From contig NZ_JADUCM010000037.1 in the NCBI RefSeq assembly GCF_016009175.1, positions 1 to 50,246 of the forward strand: a stretch of 50,246 nucleotides of DNA, written 5' to 3'. A program made the position numbers and the translations under genes. The stretch comes from Pseudomonas alkylphenolica (GTDB lineage: Bacteria; Pseudomonadota; Gammaproteobacteria; Pseudomonadales; Pseudomonadaceae). Position 1 is the first letter of the stretch. Each line of letters starts with the position of its first letter. Below are positions 15,393 to 24,308 of this stretch, in pieces. Below the pieces are notes generated by a model. It saw nothing but the letters and a program-made list of their open reading frames with translations. It was not told where the DNA came from and did not search any database.

Positions 15393-16157
15393 ATGACCAG
15401 CACCCGCCATGAGGATGTCGTCCAGCGCCAGTTTGGCGAGCAGGCCAATGCCTACCTGAGCAGCGCCGTGCACGCCCAGGGCAGCGAGTTCGCCTTGCTC
15501 CAGGCTGAGCTGGCCGGCCAGGGCCGGGCACGTGTGCTGGACCTTGGCTGTGGTGCCGGGCATGTCAGTTTTCATGTCGCACCGTTGGTGCGCGAAGTGG
15601 TGGCTTACGACCTGTCGCAACAGATGCTCGACGTGGTGGCAGCCACCGCCGACGAGCGGCAGTTGGGCAATATCGTCACCGAATGCGGTGCTGCCGAACG
15701 CCTGCCGTTCGCCGATGCCAGCTTCGACTTTGTCTTCAGCCGCTATTCGGCGCACCACTGGAGCGACCTGGGCCTGGCCCTGCGTGAAGTACGCCGGGTG
15801 CTCAAACCCGGCGGCGTCGCCGCGTTCATCGACGTGATGTCGCCGGGCAGCCCGCTGCTCGACACCTATTTGCAAAGCGTCGAAGTGCTGCGCGATACCA
15901 GTCATGTGCGCGACTACTCCGCTGCGCAATGGCTGCAGCAAGTGAGTGACGCTGGCTTGTTCATCCGCAGCCATAGCCGTCAGCGCTTGCGCCTTGAGTT
16001 CCGTTCCTGGGTAGAGCGCATGCGCACACCGCAGGTAATGTGTGACGCCATACGCCATTTGCAGCAGGCGATGGGCGAAGAAGTACGGCAGTATTACCAG
16101 ATTGAAGCCGACGGCTCGTTCAGCACCGATGTTCTGGTGCTCTGGGCCGAGCGCTGA
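15393..16157 (+). CDS. SAM-dependent methyltransferase inside the leucine operon
   Basis: 254 residues with a class I Rossmann methyltransferase fold. Motif I is VLDLGCGAGHVSF (~48-60), the acidic residue after strand 2 is in VAYDLS, motif II is around FDFVFSRYSAHHW, and motif III is VLKPGGVAAFIDV. The closest overall type is the UbiE/COQ5-like Methyltransf_11 group. The start at 15393 follows AAGGAG at normal spacing; the upstream in-frame ATG-free extension to 15345 does not look coding. It lies between leuD and leuB on the same strand with gaps of 52 and 55 bases, so it is probably co-transcribed. No known step of leucine synthesis needs a methyltransferase, so the substrate is unknown. 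Confidence 0.87.
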   Translation: MTSTRHEDVVQRQFGEQANAYLSSAVHAQGSEFALLQAELAGQGRARVLDLGCGAGHVSFHVAPLVREVVAYDLSQQMLDVVAATADERQLGNIVTECGAAERLPFADASFDFVFSRYSAHHWSDLGLALREVRRVLKPGGVAAFIDVMSPGSPLLDTYLQSVEVLRDTSHVRDYSAAQWLQQVSDAGLFIRSHSRQRLRLEFRSWVERMRTPQVMCDAIRHLQQAMGEEVRQYYQIEADGSFSTDVLVLWAER

Positions 16158-16212
16158 TTATTTTTCCGGCAGGCCATTGCGGCGTGTCGCTTGAGTCGAA
16201 CAAGAGGAACCC

Positions 16213-17295
<1,083 letters not shown>

Positions 17296-17301
17296 TCTCT
17301 C

Positions 17302-17345
17302 GGGCCCGCTGCTGTTTTTCCATGTGAAGCAGCGGCCCACTTTTT
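17302..17345 (+). terminator. Probable terminator after leuB
   Basis: GGGCCCGCTGCT pairs with AGCAGCGGCCC (one bulged C) and is followed by ACTTTTT. It lies 19 bases before the asd start codon, so it may also act as an attenuating structure for asd. Confidence 0.6.
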
Positions 17346-17363
17346 AGCAAAGGTGTAGTTGCG

Positions 17364-18476
17364 ATGAAACGTGTAGGTCTGATCGGTTGGCGCGGTATGG
17401 TCGGTTCCGTGCTCATGCAGCGGATGCTGGAAGAGCAGGATTTCGATCTTATTGAGCCGGTGTTCTTCACCACCTCCAACGTAGGTGGCCAGGGTCCGGC
17501 TGTGGGCAAGGATATTGCGCCACTCAAGGACGCTTACAGCATTGAAGAGCTCAAGACCCTCGATGTGATCCTGACCTGTCAGGGTGGCGACTACACCAGT
17601 GAAGTCTTCCCCAAGCTGCGCGAAGCCGGCTGGCAGGGCTACTGGATCGACGCGGCTTCCAGCCTGCGTATGCAGGATGATGCAGTCATCGTGCTGGACC
17701 CGGTCAACCGCAAGGTGATCGACCAGCAGCTCGATGCCGGTACCAAGAACTACATCGGCGGCAACTGCACCGTCAGCCTGATGCTGATGGGCCTGGGTGG
17801 CCTGTTCGAAGCGGGTCTGGTCGAGTGGATGAGCGCCATGACCTATCAGGCGGCTTCCGGTGCCGGTGCGCAGAACATGCGCGAACTGATCCGTCAGATG
17901 GGGGCCACTCACGCAGCGGTCGCCGATGACCTGGCCAACCCGGCCAGCGCCATCCTCGACATCGATCGCAAGGTCGCCGAGGCCATGCGCAGCGAAGCCT
18001 ACCCGACCGAAAACTTCGGTGTGCCACTGGCGGGCAGCCTGATCCCGTGGATCGACAAAGAGCTGCCTAACGGTCAGAGCCGCGAAGAGTGGAAGGCCCA
18101 GGCCGAAACCAACAAGATTCTCGGTCGTTTCAAGAGCCCGATCCCGGTCGACGGTATCTGCGTGCGCATCGGCGCCATGCGTTGCCACAGCCAGGCGCTG
18201 ACCATCAAGCTGAACAAAGATGTACCGATCGCCGATATCGAAGGCATGATCAGCCAGCACAACCCATGGGTTAAGCTGGTGCCGAACCAGCGCGAGATCA
18301 GCATGCAGGAGCTGAGCCCGACCAACGTTACCGGTACCCTGAACATTCCGGTGGGTCGTTTGCGCAAGCTGAACATGGGTTCGCAGTACCTGGGTGCGTT
18401 CACCGTAGGTGACCAGTTGCTGTGGGGTGCGGCCGAACCGCTGCGCCGCATGCTGCGGATCCTGCTGGAGCGTTGA
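17364..18476 (+). CDS. asd: Aspartate-semialdehyde dehydrogenase
   Basis: NADPH-dependent enzyme that reduces aspartyl phosphate to aspartate semialdehyde, the branch point to Lys, DAP, Thr and Met. 370 residues, of the E. coli type. Markers are the N-terminal VGLIGWRGMVGSVLMQRM nucleotide loop and the catalytic Cys135 in GGNCTVSLM (the same number as in E. coli Asd). YQAASGAGAQNMREL follows at ~163-177, and the active-site His is in the IGAMRCHSQALT region. A strong terminator follows. It is the first of two tandem asd-family genes, and this copy has all catalytic residues. Confidence 0.97.
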   Translation: MKRVGLIGWRGMVGSVLMQRMLEEQDFDLIEPVFFTTSNVGGQGPAVGKDIAPLKDAYSIEELKTLDVILTCQGGDYTSEVFPKLREAGWQGYWIDAASSLRMQDDAVIVLDPVNRKVIDQQLDAGTKNYIGGNCTVSLMLMGLGGLFEAGLVEWMSAMTYQAASGAGAQNMRELIRQMGATHAAVADDLANPASAILDIDRKVAEAMRSEAYPTENFGVPLAGSLIPWIDKELPNGQSREEWKAQAETNKILGRFKSPIPVDGICVRIGAMRCHSQALTIKLNKDVPIADIEGMISQHNPWVKLVPNQREISMQELSPTNVTGTLNIPVGRLRKLNMGSQYLGAFTVGDQLLWGAAEPLRRMLRILLER

Positions 18477-18495
18477 TCGCTGCGGTGAGTTGAAC

Positions 18496-18530
18496 AAAGC
18501 CCGTGCTGGTAACAGCGCGGGCTTTTTGTT
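18496..18530 (+). terminator. Rho-independent terminator after asd
   Basis: The inverted repeat AAGCCCG...CGGGCTT with a TGCTGGTAACAG-type loop is followed by TTTTTGTTTT. It separates asd from its paralogue. Confidence 0.88.
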
Positions 18531-18631
18531 TTCCTGGGGGCATCGTGGATTTATCCATGGTAGGCACAGTAGAGCCCTGAGTGAAATCCAAGTACAGTGC
18601 CGCTCCCGTCGTTCCAGCAGAGGATTTTTCC

Positions 18632-19642
18632 ATGAGCCAGCCTATTGATATCGCCGTGATCGGTGCCACCGGTGCTGTCGGTGAAGCCCTGGTACAGATC
18701 CTCGAAGAGCAAGACTTTCCAGTGGGTACCTTGCACCTGCTGGCCAGCAACGAATCTGCCGGCAGCGGTGTGATGTTTCGCAGCAAAAGCCTGCGTGTGC
18801 GCGAAGTCGACAGCTTCGACTTCAGCAAGGTCAAGCTGGCCTTTTTCGCCGCAGGCCCGGCAGTCACCCGCAGTTTTGCCCCGCGCGCCCAGGCGGCGGG
18901 GTGTGCGGTGATCGACCTGTCCGGTGGTTTGCCCGCCGAACAGGCGCCAGCATTGGTGCCCGAGGCCAATGCACAGCGCCTTGACAGCCTGTCAGTGCCG
19001 GTTCAGGTGAGCAGCCCGAGCGCAGCGGCCGTGGCGCTGGCGGTGACCCTGGCACCGCTCAAGGGCTTGCTCGACATCGAGCGGATCAACGTCACCGCGT
19101 GCCTGGCGGTGTCGGCCCAGGGCCGTGAAGCGGTCAATGAACTGGCCCGGCAGACCGCCGAGCTGCTCAACGCGCGCCCGCTGGAGCCGCGCTTCTTTGA
19201 CCGGCAAATGGCGTTCAACCTGTTGGCGCAGGTCGGTGCCAGCGACGCCGAGGGCCACGGTACCCTGGAGCGTCGCCTGGTCAGCGAGTTGCGCGAAGTG
19301 CTGGGCTTGCCGGCACTGAAGATTTCCGTGAGCTGCATTCAAGTCCCGGTGTTTTTCGGCGATAGCTACAGTGTGTCGGTACAAAGCCGTGAACCGATTG
19401 ACCTGGCGGCAGTCAATGCAGCGTTGGAGGCAGCGCCGAGCATTGAACTGGTCGAGGAGGGTGATTATCCGACCCCTGTTGGTGACGCAGTCGGACAAGA
19501 CGTGGTCTATGTTGGACGTGTACGTGGCGGAATCGACGACAGTGAACAGCTCAATCTGTGGCTGACTACCGACAACGTGCGCAAAGGCGCGGCGTTGAAC
19601 GCCGTGCAGCTGGCGCAATTGTTGATAAAACAAGTTGTGTAA
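18632..19642 (+). CDS. usg: Asd-like protein Usg (catalytic cysteine absent)
   Basis: 336 residues with the full semialdehyde-dehydrogenase layout: NAD(P) loop IAVIGATGAVGEALVQIL, the AFFAAGPAVTR strand, and a dimerisation domain. Where true ASADHs of this branch have PNCSTIQ before the VALxPL helix, this protein reads SSPSAAA. The nucleophilic Cys is missing, and the later active-site segment reads CIQVPVFF without the usual Arg. It therefore probably does not make aspartate semialdehyde. Position between asd and fimV matches the P. aeruginosa usg homologue. The start at 18632 is chosen for the family N-terminus; the reading frame is open from 18581. Role unknown. Confidence 0.88.
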   Translation: MSQPIDIAVIGATGAVGEALVQILEEQDFPVGTLHLLASNESAGSGVMFRSKSLRVREVDSFDFSKVKLAFFAAGPAVTRSFAPRAQAAGCAVIDLSGGLPAEQAPALVPEANAQRLDSLSVPVQVSSPSAAAVALAVTLAPLKGLLDIERINVTACLAVSAQGREAVNELARQTAELLNARPLEPRFFDRQMAFNLLAQVGASDAEGHGTLERRLVSELREVLGLPALKISVSCIQVPVFFGDSYSVSVQSREPIDLAAVNAALEAAPSIELVEEGDYPTPVGDAVGQDVVYVGRVRGGIDDSEQLNLWLTTDNVRKGAALNAVQLAQLLIKQVV

Positions 19643-19714
19643 AAGATACTTGCAGATAATTTTTACCGGGATTTTTCCCGGGTGCCGGGGACGGTTCATT
19701 CAAAGGAAGAGGTC

Positions 19715-22402
19715 ATGCTTCGAATTCGCAAACTGGTCTTAGCAATTGCCGCAGCGTCGGCGCTGTCGTCCGGTATGGCGCATGCCCTCGGCTTGGGTGA
19801 ACTGACCCTTAAGTCGGCGCAGAACCAACCGCTGGATGCGGAGATTGAACTGCTTGATGTGCGCGACCTTACCGCGGCCGAACTGGCCCCGAGCCTGGCC
19901 CCGGCCGAAGAGTTCGCCAAGGCCGGCATCGAACGCCAGCCCTTTCTCAATGACTTGATCTTTACACCAGTCATCAATCCCAACGGCAAGAGCGTGCTGC
20001 GGGTGACGTCCAGTCAGCCGTTGCCGGCGCCGATGGTCAAGTTCCTGGTGCAGGTGATGTGGCCTAGCGGGCGGTTGCTGCGTGACTACAGCGTGTTGGT
20101 CAACGCTGCAGCGTTGCCGGGTGCCAAGCCCGAGTCGGCGATCAATCCGGCGGTCAGCGCTGCTTCCAGCTACACCACGGTGCGTCGCGACACCTTGTGG
20201 GAGATCGCCTCGAAAGCCCGTCAGGGCGGGTCGGTGCAGCAAGCGATGCTGGCCATTCAGGCCTTGAACCCGGATGCCTTCATCAACGGCAATATCAACT
20301 TGCTGAAAACCGGCCAAGTGTTGCGTATGCCCGATCAACAGCAGGTCATGAGCATTCCTCAGGGCCAGGCTGTGACCGAAGTGGCCGAGCAGTATGCGGC
20401 CTGGCGTGAAGGTCGGCGTTTGGGGCCACGCGCGCGGCAACTGGACGCGACCCGTCGCACCGGTACCGAGGCGGCACCGGCGCGCATTGCCCAGCAGGAC
20501 AACCTGCGCCTGGTGGCACCCGAAGGTAAAACTGCCGGTGGCAGCAAGGCGGTCAGCGACAAGCTTGCCGTTGCCCAGGAAAACCTCGACACGACCAAAC
20601 GCGACAATGCCGAGCTGAAAAGCCGCATGACCGATCTGCAGAGTCAGCTGGACAAGCTGGAACGCCTGATCGCCTTGAAGAATGATCAATTGGCCAAGCT
20701 CGAAGCCGAGGGCGCTGCTGATCAGGAGGCGTCTGCAGACGCAGCGCCACCTGCCGTCAACGCGCAGCTTCAACCGGTGCCGGCTGAACCTGTACCGGCC
20801 GAGCCGGTGGTGACCCCGGCCCCGGCAGCGGTCGACGCGGCCACGCCGGAAGCGGCCGAGACGGCACCTGCCAGCTCCAGCAAAGTGCTTGACGACATCC
20901 TTGGCAACCCGGTGTTGCTGGCGTTGATCGCAGGCTCCGCCTTGCTGGTGTTGCTCCTGCTGCTCTTGCTGTTGGCGCGCAAGCGCAAGGCTGACCAGGA
21001 AGCGGAAAAGCACCTGCGCATGGCCCGTGCACTGGCCGAAGAAGGCGAGCGTGGCCCGGATCTGGACCTGCCACCGAGCAGTTTCGACGGCCTTGAAGTC
21101 CCGCCGCCGAGTGTCACCCTGTCGCCTGCCGTTGGCGCCGCGTCGGCGGCGGCTGCCAGTGCTGCCGAAGCACCAGTGGCTGAAACCCGGCCTGAGGTGA
21201 AGCCGACCGAGCCGCAGCCCATGGCTGCACCGCTGGTAGCCCCGGCAGCCAACGCGACGCCGGAACCGACCGGTGATGCGTTGCTTGACGAGGTCGAGCT
21301 AAGCATTGCGCGCGGTCGCCTCAACCATGCAGCCGACCTGCTTGAGCCCGCCGTTGAAGCTGCGCCGCAACGAAGTGACCTGCGCCTGAAGCTGATGGAG
21401 GTGTATGCGCGTCAAGGTGACCGTGATGCGTTTGTCGGGCACGAGCGCCAACTGATCGCTACCGGCCAGAACCACGCCGACGTCGAATCCCTCAAGAGCC
21501 GTTTCCCGGCCATGGCGGCATTGGCAGTCGCCGGTGGTGTGGGGGCGGCCGCCCTGGCTGCTGAGCTCGATGCCCAGTACGTTCAGGCGTTGTTGAACGA
21601 TGAGCCGGCGGTCGAGCCAGAGGTTCAACCGGAGCCAGAGGTTCAGCCGTCGCCCGAACTCGAACCCGAAGCGATTGCCGCGCTGGAGCCTGAATTGGAG
21701 CCGGTTGTCGAAGATGACCTGGACAGCGCCTTTGACTTAAGCCTGGATGATGACCTGCAAGGTCTGGAACTGGATGCGCCACAACTCGAAGAGGCGCCTG
21801 CAGTGGCTGAGGAGGTCGTCGTTCCGGAACCTGTGGTCGACACAGCGGTTGTCGAGCCGTCAGTCGACGTGCAAACCGAGGCGGCGCCCGTCACCCTTGA
21901 CGACCTGTCTGACTTCGACCTTGATGTTCCGCTCGAGCAGTCGGCCGCGCAGCCGGTCAGTGAGCCGATCGATATCGCTGCAGAGCTTGCGGCTTTCGAC
22001 GAAACGATGCCGGAGTTCGACCCGCTGAGCGAGCTGGAGCTGCCGGAAGACTTCGACTTGTCGCTGTCGCTGGACGATGAATCCGATGCGGCCAAGAGCT
22101 TTGCGTCCGAACTGGATGATGTCAACGCCGAGCTCGACAAGCTGTCCCAGAGCCTGGAGCAGCCGTCCATCGAACCGCACTTTACTGCCGAAGATGCCGC
22201 GTTGAGCGACGATCTGGGTGACGACCTGGAGTTTGACTACCTGGGCGGCGCCGATGAGGCGGCAACCAAGCTTGACCTGGCCCGCGCCTACATCGACATG
22301 GGCGACCATGACGGGGCCCGCGACATTCTCGACGAAGTGTGTAAAGAGGGTAACGATACCCAGAAGCAGGAAGCCGAGGAGATGCTCTCGCGTCTGGTCT
22401 GA
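19715..22402 (+). CDS. fimV: FimV, inner-membrane peptidoglycan-binding hub protein
   Basis: 895 residues. Signal peptide (LRIRKLVLAIAAASALSSGMAHA), then the FimV N-terminal domain (~25-135), a LysM peptidoglycan-binding motif (~152-206, TTVRRDTLWEIASKA). Next come a coiled coil (SDKLAVAQENLDTTKR..., ~285-340), a Pro/Ala linker and one membrane helix (~397-422). A very acidic cytoplasmic region contains repeated EPEVQP units, followed by a C-terminal TPR module (KLDLARAYIDMGDHDGARDIL). In the genus FimV organises polar proteins and supports type IV pilus assembly and twitching. The start at 19715 follows AAGGAAGAGG. The acidic region is low complexity and likely to vary in length between strains. 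Confidence 0.95.
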   Translation: MLRIRKLVLAIAAASALSSGMAHALGLGELTLKSAQNQPLDAEIELLDVRDLTAAELAPSLAPAEEFAKAGIERQPFLNDLIFTPVINPNGKSVLRVTSSQPLPAPMVKFLVQVMWPSGRLLRDYSVLVNAAALPGAKPESAINPAVSAASSYTTVRRDTLWEIASKARQGGSVQQAMLAIQALNPDAFINGNINLLKTGQVLRMPDQQQVMSIPQGQAVTEVAEQYAAWREGRRLGPRARQLDATRRTGTEAAPARIAQQDNLRLVAPEGKTAGGSKAVSDKLAVAQENLDTTKRDNAELKSRMTDLQSQLDKLERLIALKNDQLAKLEAEGAADQEASADAAPPAVNAQLQPVPAEPVPAEPVVTPAPAAVDAATPEAAETAPASSSKVLDDILGNPVLLALIAGSALLVLLLLLLLLARKRKADQEAEKHLRMARALAEEGERGPDLDLPPSSFDGLEVPPPSVTLSPAVGAASAAAASAAEAPVAETRPEVKPTEPQPMAAPLVAPAANATPEPTGDALLDEVELSIARGRLNHAADLLEPAVEAAPQRSDLRLKLMEVYARQGDRDAFVGHERQLIATGQNHADVESLKSRFPAMAALAVAGGVGAAALAAELDAQYVQALLNDEPAVEPEVQPEPEVQPSPELEPEAIAALEPELEPVVEDDLDSAFDLSLDDDLQGLELDAPQLEEAPAVAEEVVVPEPVVDTAVVEPSVDVQTEAAPVTLDDLSDFDLDVPLEQSAAQPVSEPIDIAAELAAFDETMPEFDPLSELELPEDFDLSLSLDDESDAAKSFASELDDVNAELDKLSQSLEQPSIEPHFTAEDAALSDDLGDDLEFDYLGGADEAATKLDLARAYIDMGDHDGARDILDEVCKEGNDTQKQEAEEMLSRLV

Positions 22403-22451
22403 GTCCTGCCCTTGTACGTCCGAGGGCTGCCCGGGGGGCGGCCGTTGTCGT

Positions 22452-22457
22452 TATAAT
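22452..22457 (+). promoter_or_regulatory. -10 element upstream of truA
   Basis: A perfect TATAAT lies 35 bases before the truA start, in an otherwise GC-rich fimV-truA gap that also holds a short hairpin (GGGCTGCC/GGGCGGCC). No convincing -35 is seen, so the call is tentative. Confidence 0.4.
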
Positions 22458-22492
22458 TCCCGCCATCTGCTAAATCGACAGGCTGTATCTTC

Positions 22493-23368
22493 TTGGAAAC
22501 TATTGATAACACGGTTGCCGAATCGGCGGCCGAAGGCTTCTTTCGCATTGCTCTGGGCGTCGAATACAAAGGCTCGCGCTACCGGGGATGGCAGCGCCAG
22601 GCCGATGGCGTGCCGAGCGTTCAGCAAACCCTGGAAGAGGCTTTGTCCAAAGTTGCCGATTCGCCTGTGACGCTGCTGTGCGCCGGGCGCACCGATGCGG
22701 GCGTGCATGCCTGTGGTCAGGTGGTGCACTTCGATACCCAGGTGGTGCGCAGCATGAAGGCCTGGACCATGGGCGCCAATATCAATTTGCCCCACGACAT
22801 CAGTGTGAGCTGGGCCAAAGAGATGCCTGCGCATTTTCATGCGCGCTTCAAAGCCATTGCGCGGCGTTACCGCTATGTGATCTACAACGACCAGATCCGC
22901 CCTGCGCATCTGGGGCAGGAAGTGACCTGGAACCACCGGCCGCTGGATGTCGAGCGCATGGCGCTGGCCGCCGAGTACCTGGTGGGAACACACGACTTCA
23001 GCGCATTCCGTGCCGGTCAGTGCCAGGCCAAGTCGCCGATCAAGAACCTTCATCACCTGCGGGTGACGCGCCACGGCAAGATGATTGTCCTGGACATTCG
23101 CGCCAGTGCCTTCCTGCACCACATGGTGCGCAATATCGCCGGCGTGCTGATGACCATTGGTGCCGGCGAGCGTCCGGTGGAATGGGCCCGTGAGGTGCTG
23201 GAAAGCCGCGAGCGTCGCACGGGCGGGGTAACCGCTCACCCGTTCGGTCTTTATCTGGTGCAGGTGGAGTACCACGACGAGTTCGCCTTGCCCGAGCGTT
23301 ACATTGGCCCACACTTTCTCACCGGTTACGAGTCGCTGGCGGCTGACGACCCACACGCCATTTGCTAA
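22493..23368 (+). CDS. truA: tRNA pseudouridine(38-40) synthase TruA
   Basis: Isomerises uridines 38-40 of the anticodon arm to pseudouridine. 291 residues from a TTG start, the only initiation-type codon near the family N-terminus. Family marks: FRIALGVEYKGSRYRGWQRQ, the catalytic Asp68 in CAGRTDAGVHACGQVVHF, AHFHARFKAIARRYRY, and the C-terminal FLHHMVRNIAGVL. It follows fimV by 90 bases with a TATAAT between, so it may have its own promoter. trpF follows with only 38 bases between stop and start. Confidence 0.94.
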   Translation: METIDNTVAESAAEGFFRIALGVEYKGSRYRGWQRQADGVPSVQQTLEEALSKVADSPVTLLCAGRTDAGVHACGQVVHFDTQVVRSMKAWTMGANINLPHDISVSWAKEMPAHFHARFKAIARRYRYVIYNDQIRPAHLGQEVTWNHRPLDVERMALAAEYLVGTHDFSAFRAGQCQAKSPIKNLHHLRVTRHGKMIVLDIRASAFLHHMVRNIAGVLMTIGAGERPVEWAREVLESRERRTGGVTAHPFGLYLVQVEYHDEFALPERYIGPHFLTGYESLAADDPHAIC

Positions 23369-23406
23369 CATCCGGAGCTCTCAAGATCAGCCGAGGTTCA
23401 CAGGGT

Positions 23407-24027
23407 ATGAGCGCCGTTCGCAGCAAAATCTGTGGTATTACCCGCATCGAGGATGCGCTGGCCGCAGCCGAGGCGGGGGCGGACGCCATTGGCCTGGTGT
23501 TTTATGCCAAAAGCCCGCGGGCGGTGAATGTGCAGCAGGCGCGGGCAATCATTGCCGCGTTGCCACCCTTCGTCACCACAGTGGGTCTGTTCGTCAATGC
23601 CAGCCGCTGCGAACTGGGCGAAATTCTCGAAGCGGTGCCGCTGGACCTGCTGCAATTTCACGGCGATGAAACCCCGGCCGATTGCGCGGGTCATAACCGA
23701 CCATGGATCAAGGCGTTGCGGGTGCGCCCGGGGGATGACCTCGAGGCCGCCTGCAAGCTGTACAACGAAGCCAGTGGCATCCTTCTCGATACCTATGTTG
23801 CCGGGGTACCGGGCGGCACGGGTGAAGCCTTCGACTGGTCGCTGGTGCCGGAAAAGCTGAGCAAGCCGATTATCCTCGCCGGTGGGCTGTCACCCGCCAA
23901 CGTTGCCAGCGCCATTGCCCAGGTTCGCCCGTATGCCGTGGACGTCAGCGGCGGGGTCGAGCAGGCCAAGGGCATCAAGGATGCCGCACTGATCGACGCC
24001 TTTGTCGGGGCGGTCAAGCAGGCGTGA
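23407..24027 (+). CDS. trpF: Phosphoribosylanthranilate isomerase
   Basis: Catalyses the Amadori rearrangement in tryptophan synthesis. 206 residues, a single TIM barrel. The general base Cys9 is in KICGITR and the general acid Asp128 in LLDTYV. Phosphate-binding loops are ILAGGLSPANV and VDVSGGVE. The start at 23407 is fixed by the MSAVRSKICG N-terminus; upstream sequence overlaps truA. It is separate from other trp genes, as is normal in pseudomonads. A 281-base structured non-coding segment separates it from accD. Confidence 0.95.
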   Translation: MSAVRSKICGITRIEDALAAAEAGADAIGLVFYAKSPRAVNVQQARAIIAALPPFVTTVGLFVNASRCELGEILEAVPLDLLQFHGDETPADCAGHNRPWIKALRVRPGDDLEAACKLYNEASGILLDTYVAGVPGGTGEAFDWSLVPEKLSKPIILAGGLSPANVASAIAQVRPYAVDVSGGVEQAKGIKDAALIDAFVGAVKQA

Positions 24028-24044
24028 TAAGGTCTGTTGTTGCG

Positions 24045-24240
24045 GATGTGACGGCTGGCCGCGCGCCATCGTCCATAGCTTTCGCAGCCCGGTGCTGCCG
24101 GACCGCACCTATGGAGCGGTCGAAATTACCGGGTGGCGCCATTGGCGTCGCCCTTACAGGTTGACGATGGAACGGTGTCAGGGCACCTCGCTGTACGCGA
24201 GGCGTCGGAGCCGGCCCCTCATCGCGATATACATGAATTG
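24045..24240 (+). ncRNA. Structured intergenic segment upstream of accD (leader or sRNA candidate)
   Basis: This is the most structured gene-free stretch in the window. CCATCGTC (24066-24073) is exactly complementary to GACGATGG (24163-24170). Between them are a hairpin GACCGC/GCGGTC (24101-24121) and a stem GGTGGCG/CGTCGCC (24132-24152, with G-T pairs). After them is a perfect CCTCGC-TGTAC-GCGAGG hairpin (24186-24202). CCATAG (24073-24078) can instead pair with CTATGG (24109-24114), an alternative fold. No ORF with coding character and no T-tract terminator is seen. I do not recognise it as a named riboswitch. It could be an accD leader, a leader-derived sRNA, or a fortuitous GC-rich fold. 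Confidence 0.4.
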
Positions 24241-24308
24241 AGCTCAAGGGCATACGCGCGAACCTGGCAGCCAAAGCCTGCGGGTCGCCGTTACTGGAGA
24301 AAGAAAGC

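Noticed and set aside
19715..22402. FimV acidic region as a separate gene or repeat toxin
   Set aside because: It is in frame with the LysM, membrane and TPR parts and fits the known low-complexity segment of FimV.
24186..24202. Hairpin as a rho-independent terminator of trpF
   Set aside because: The stem is good but no T run follows, and it lies about 160 bases after the stop within a larger fold.
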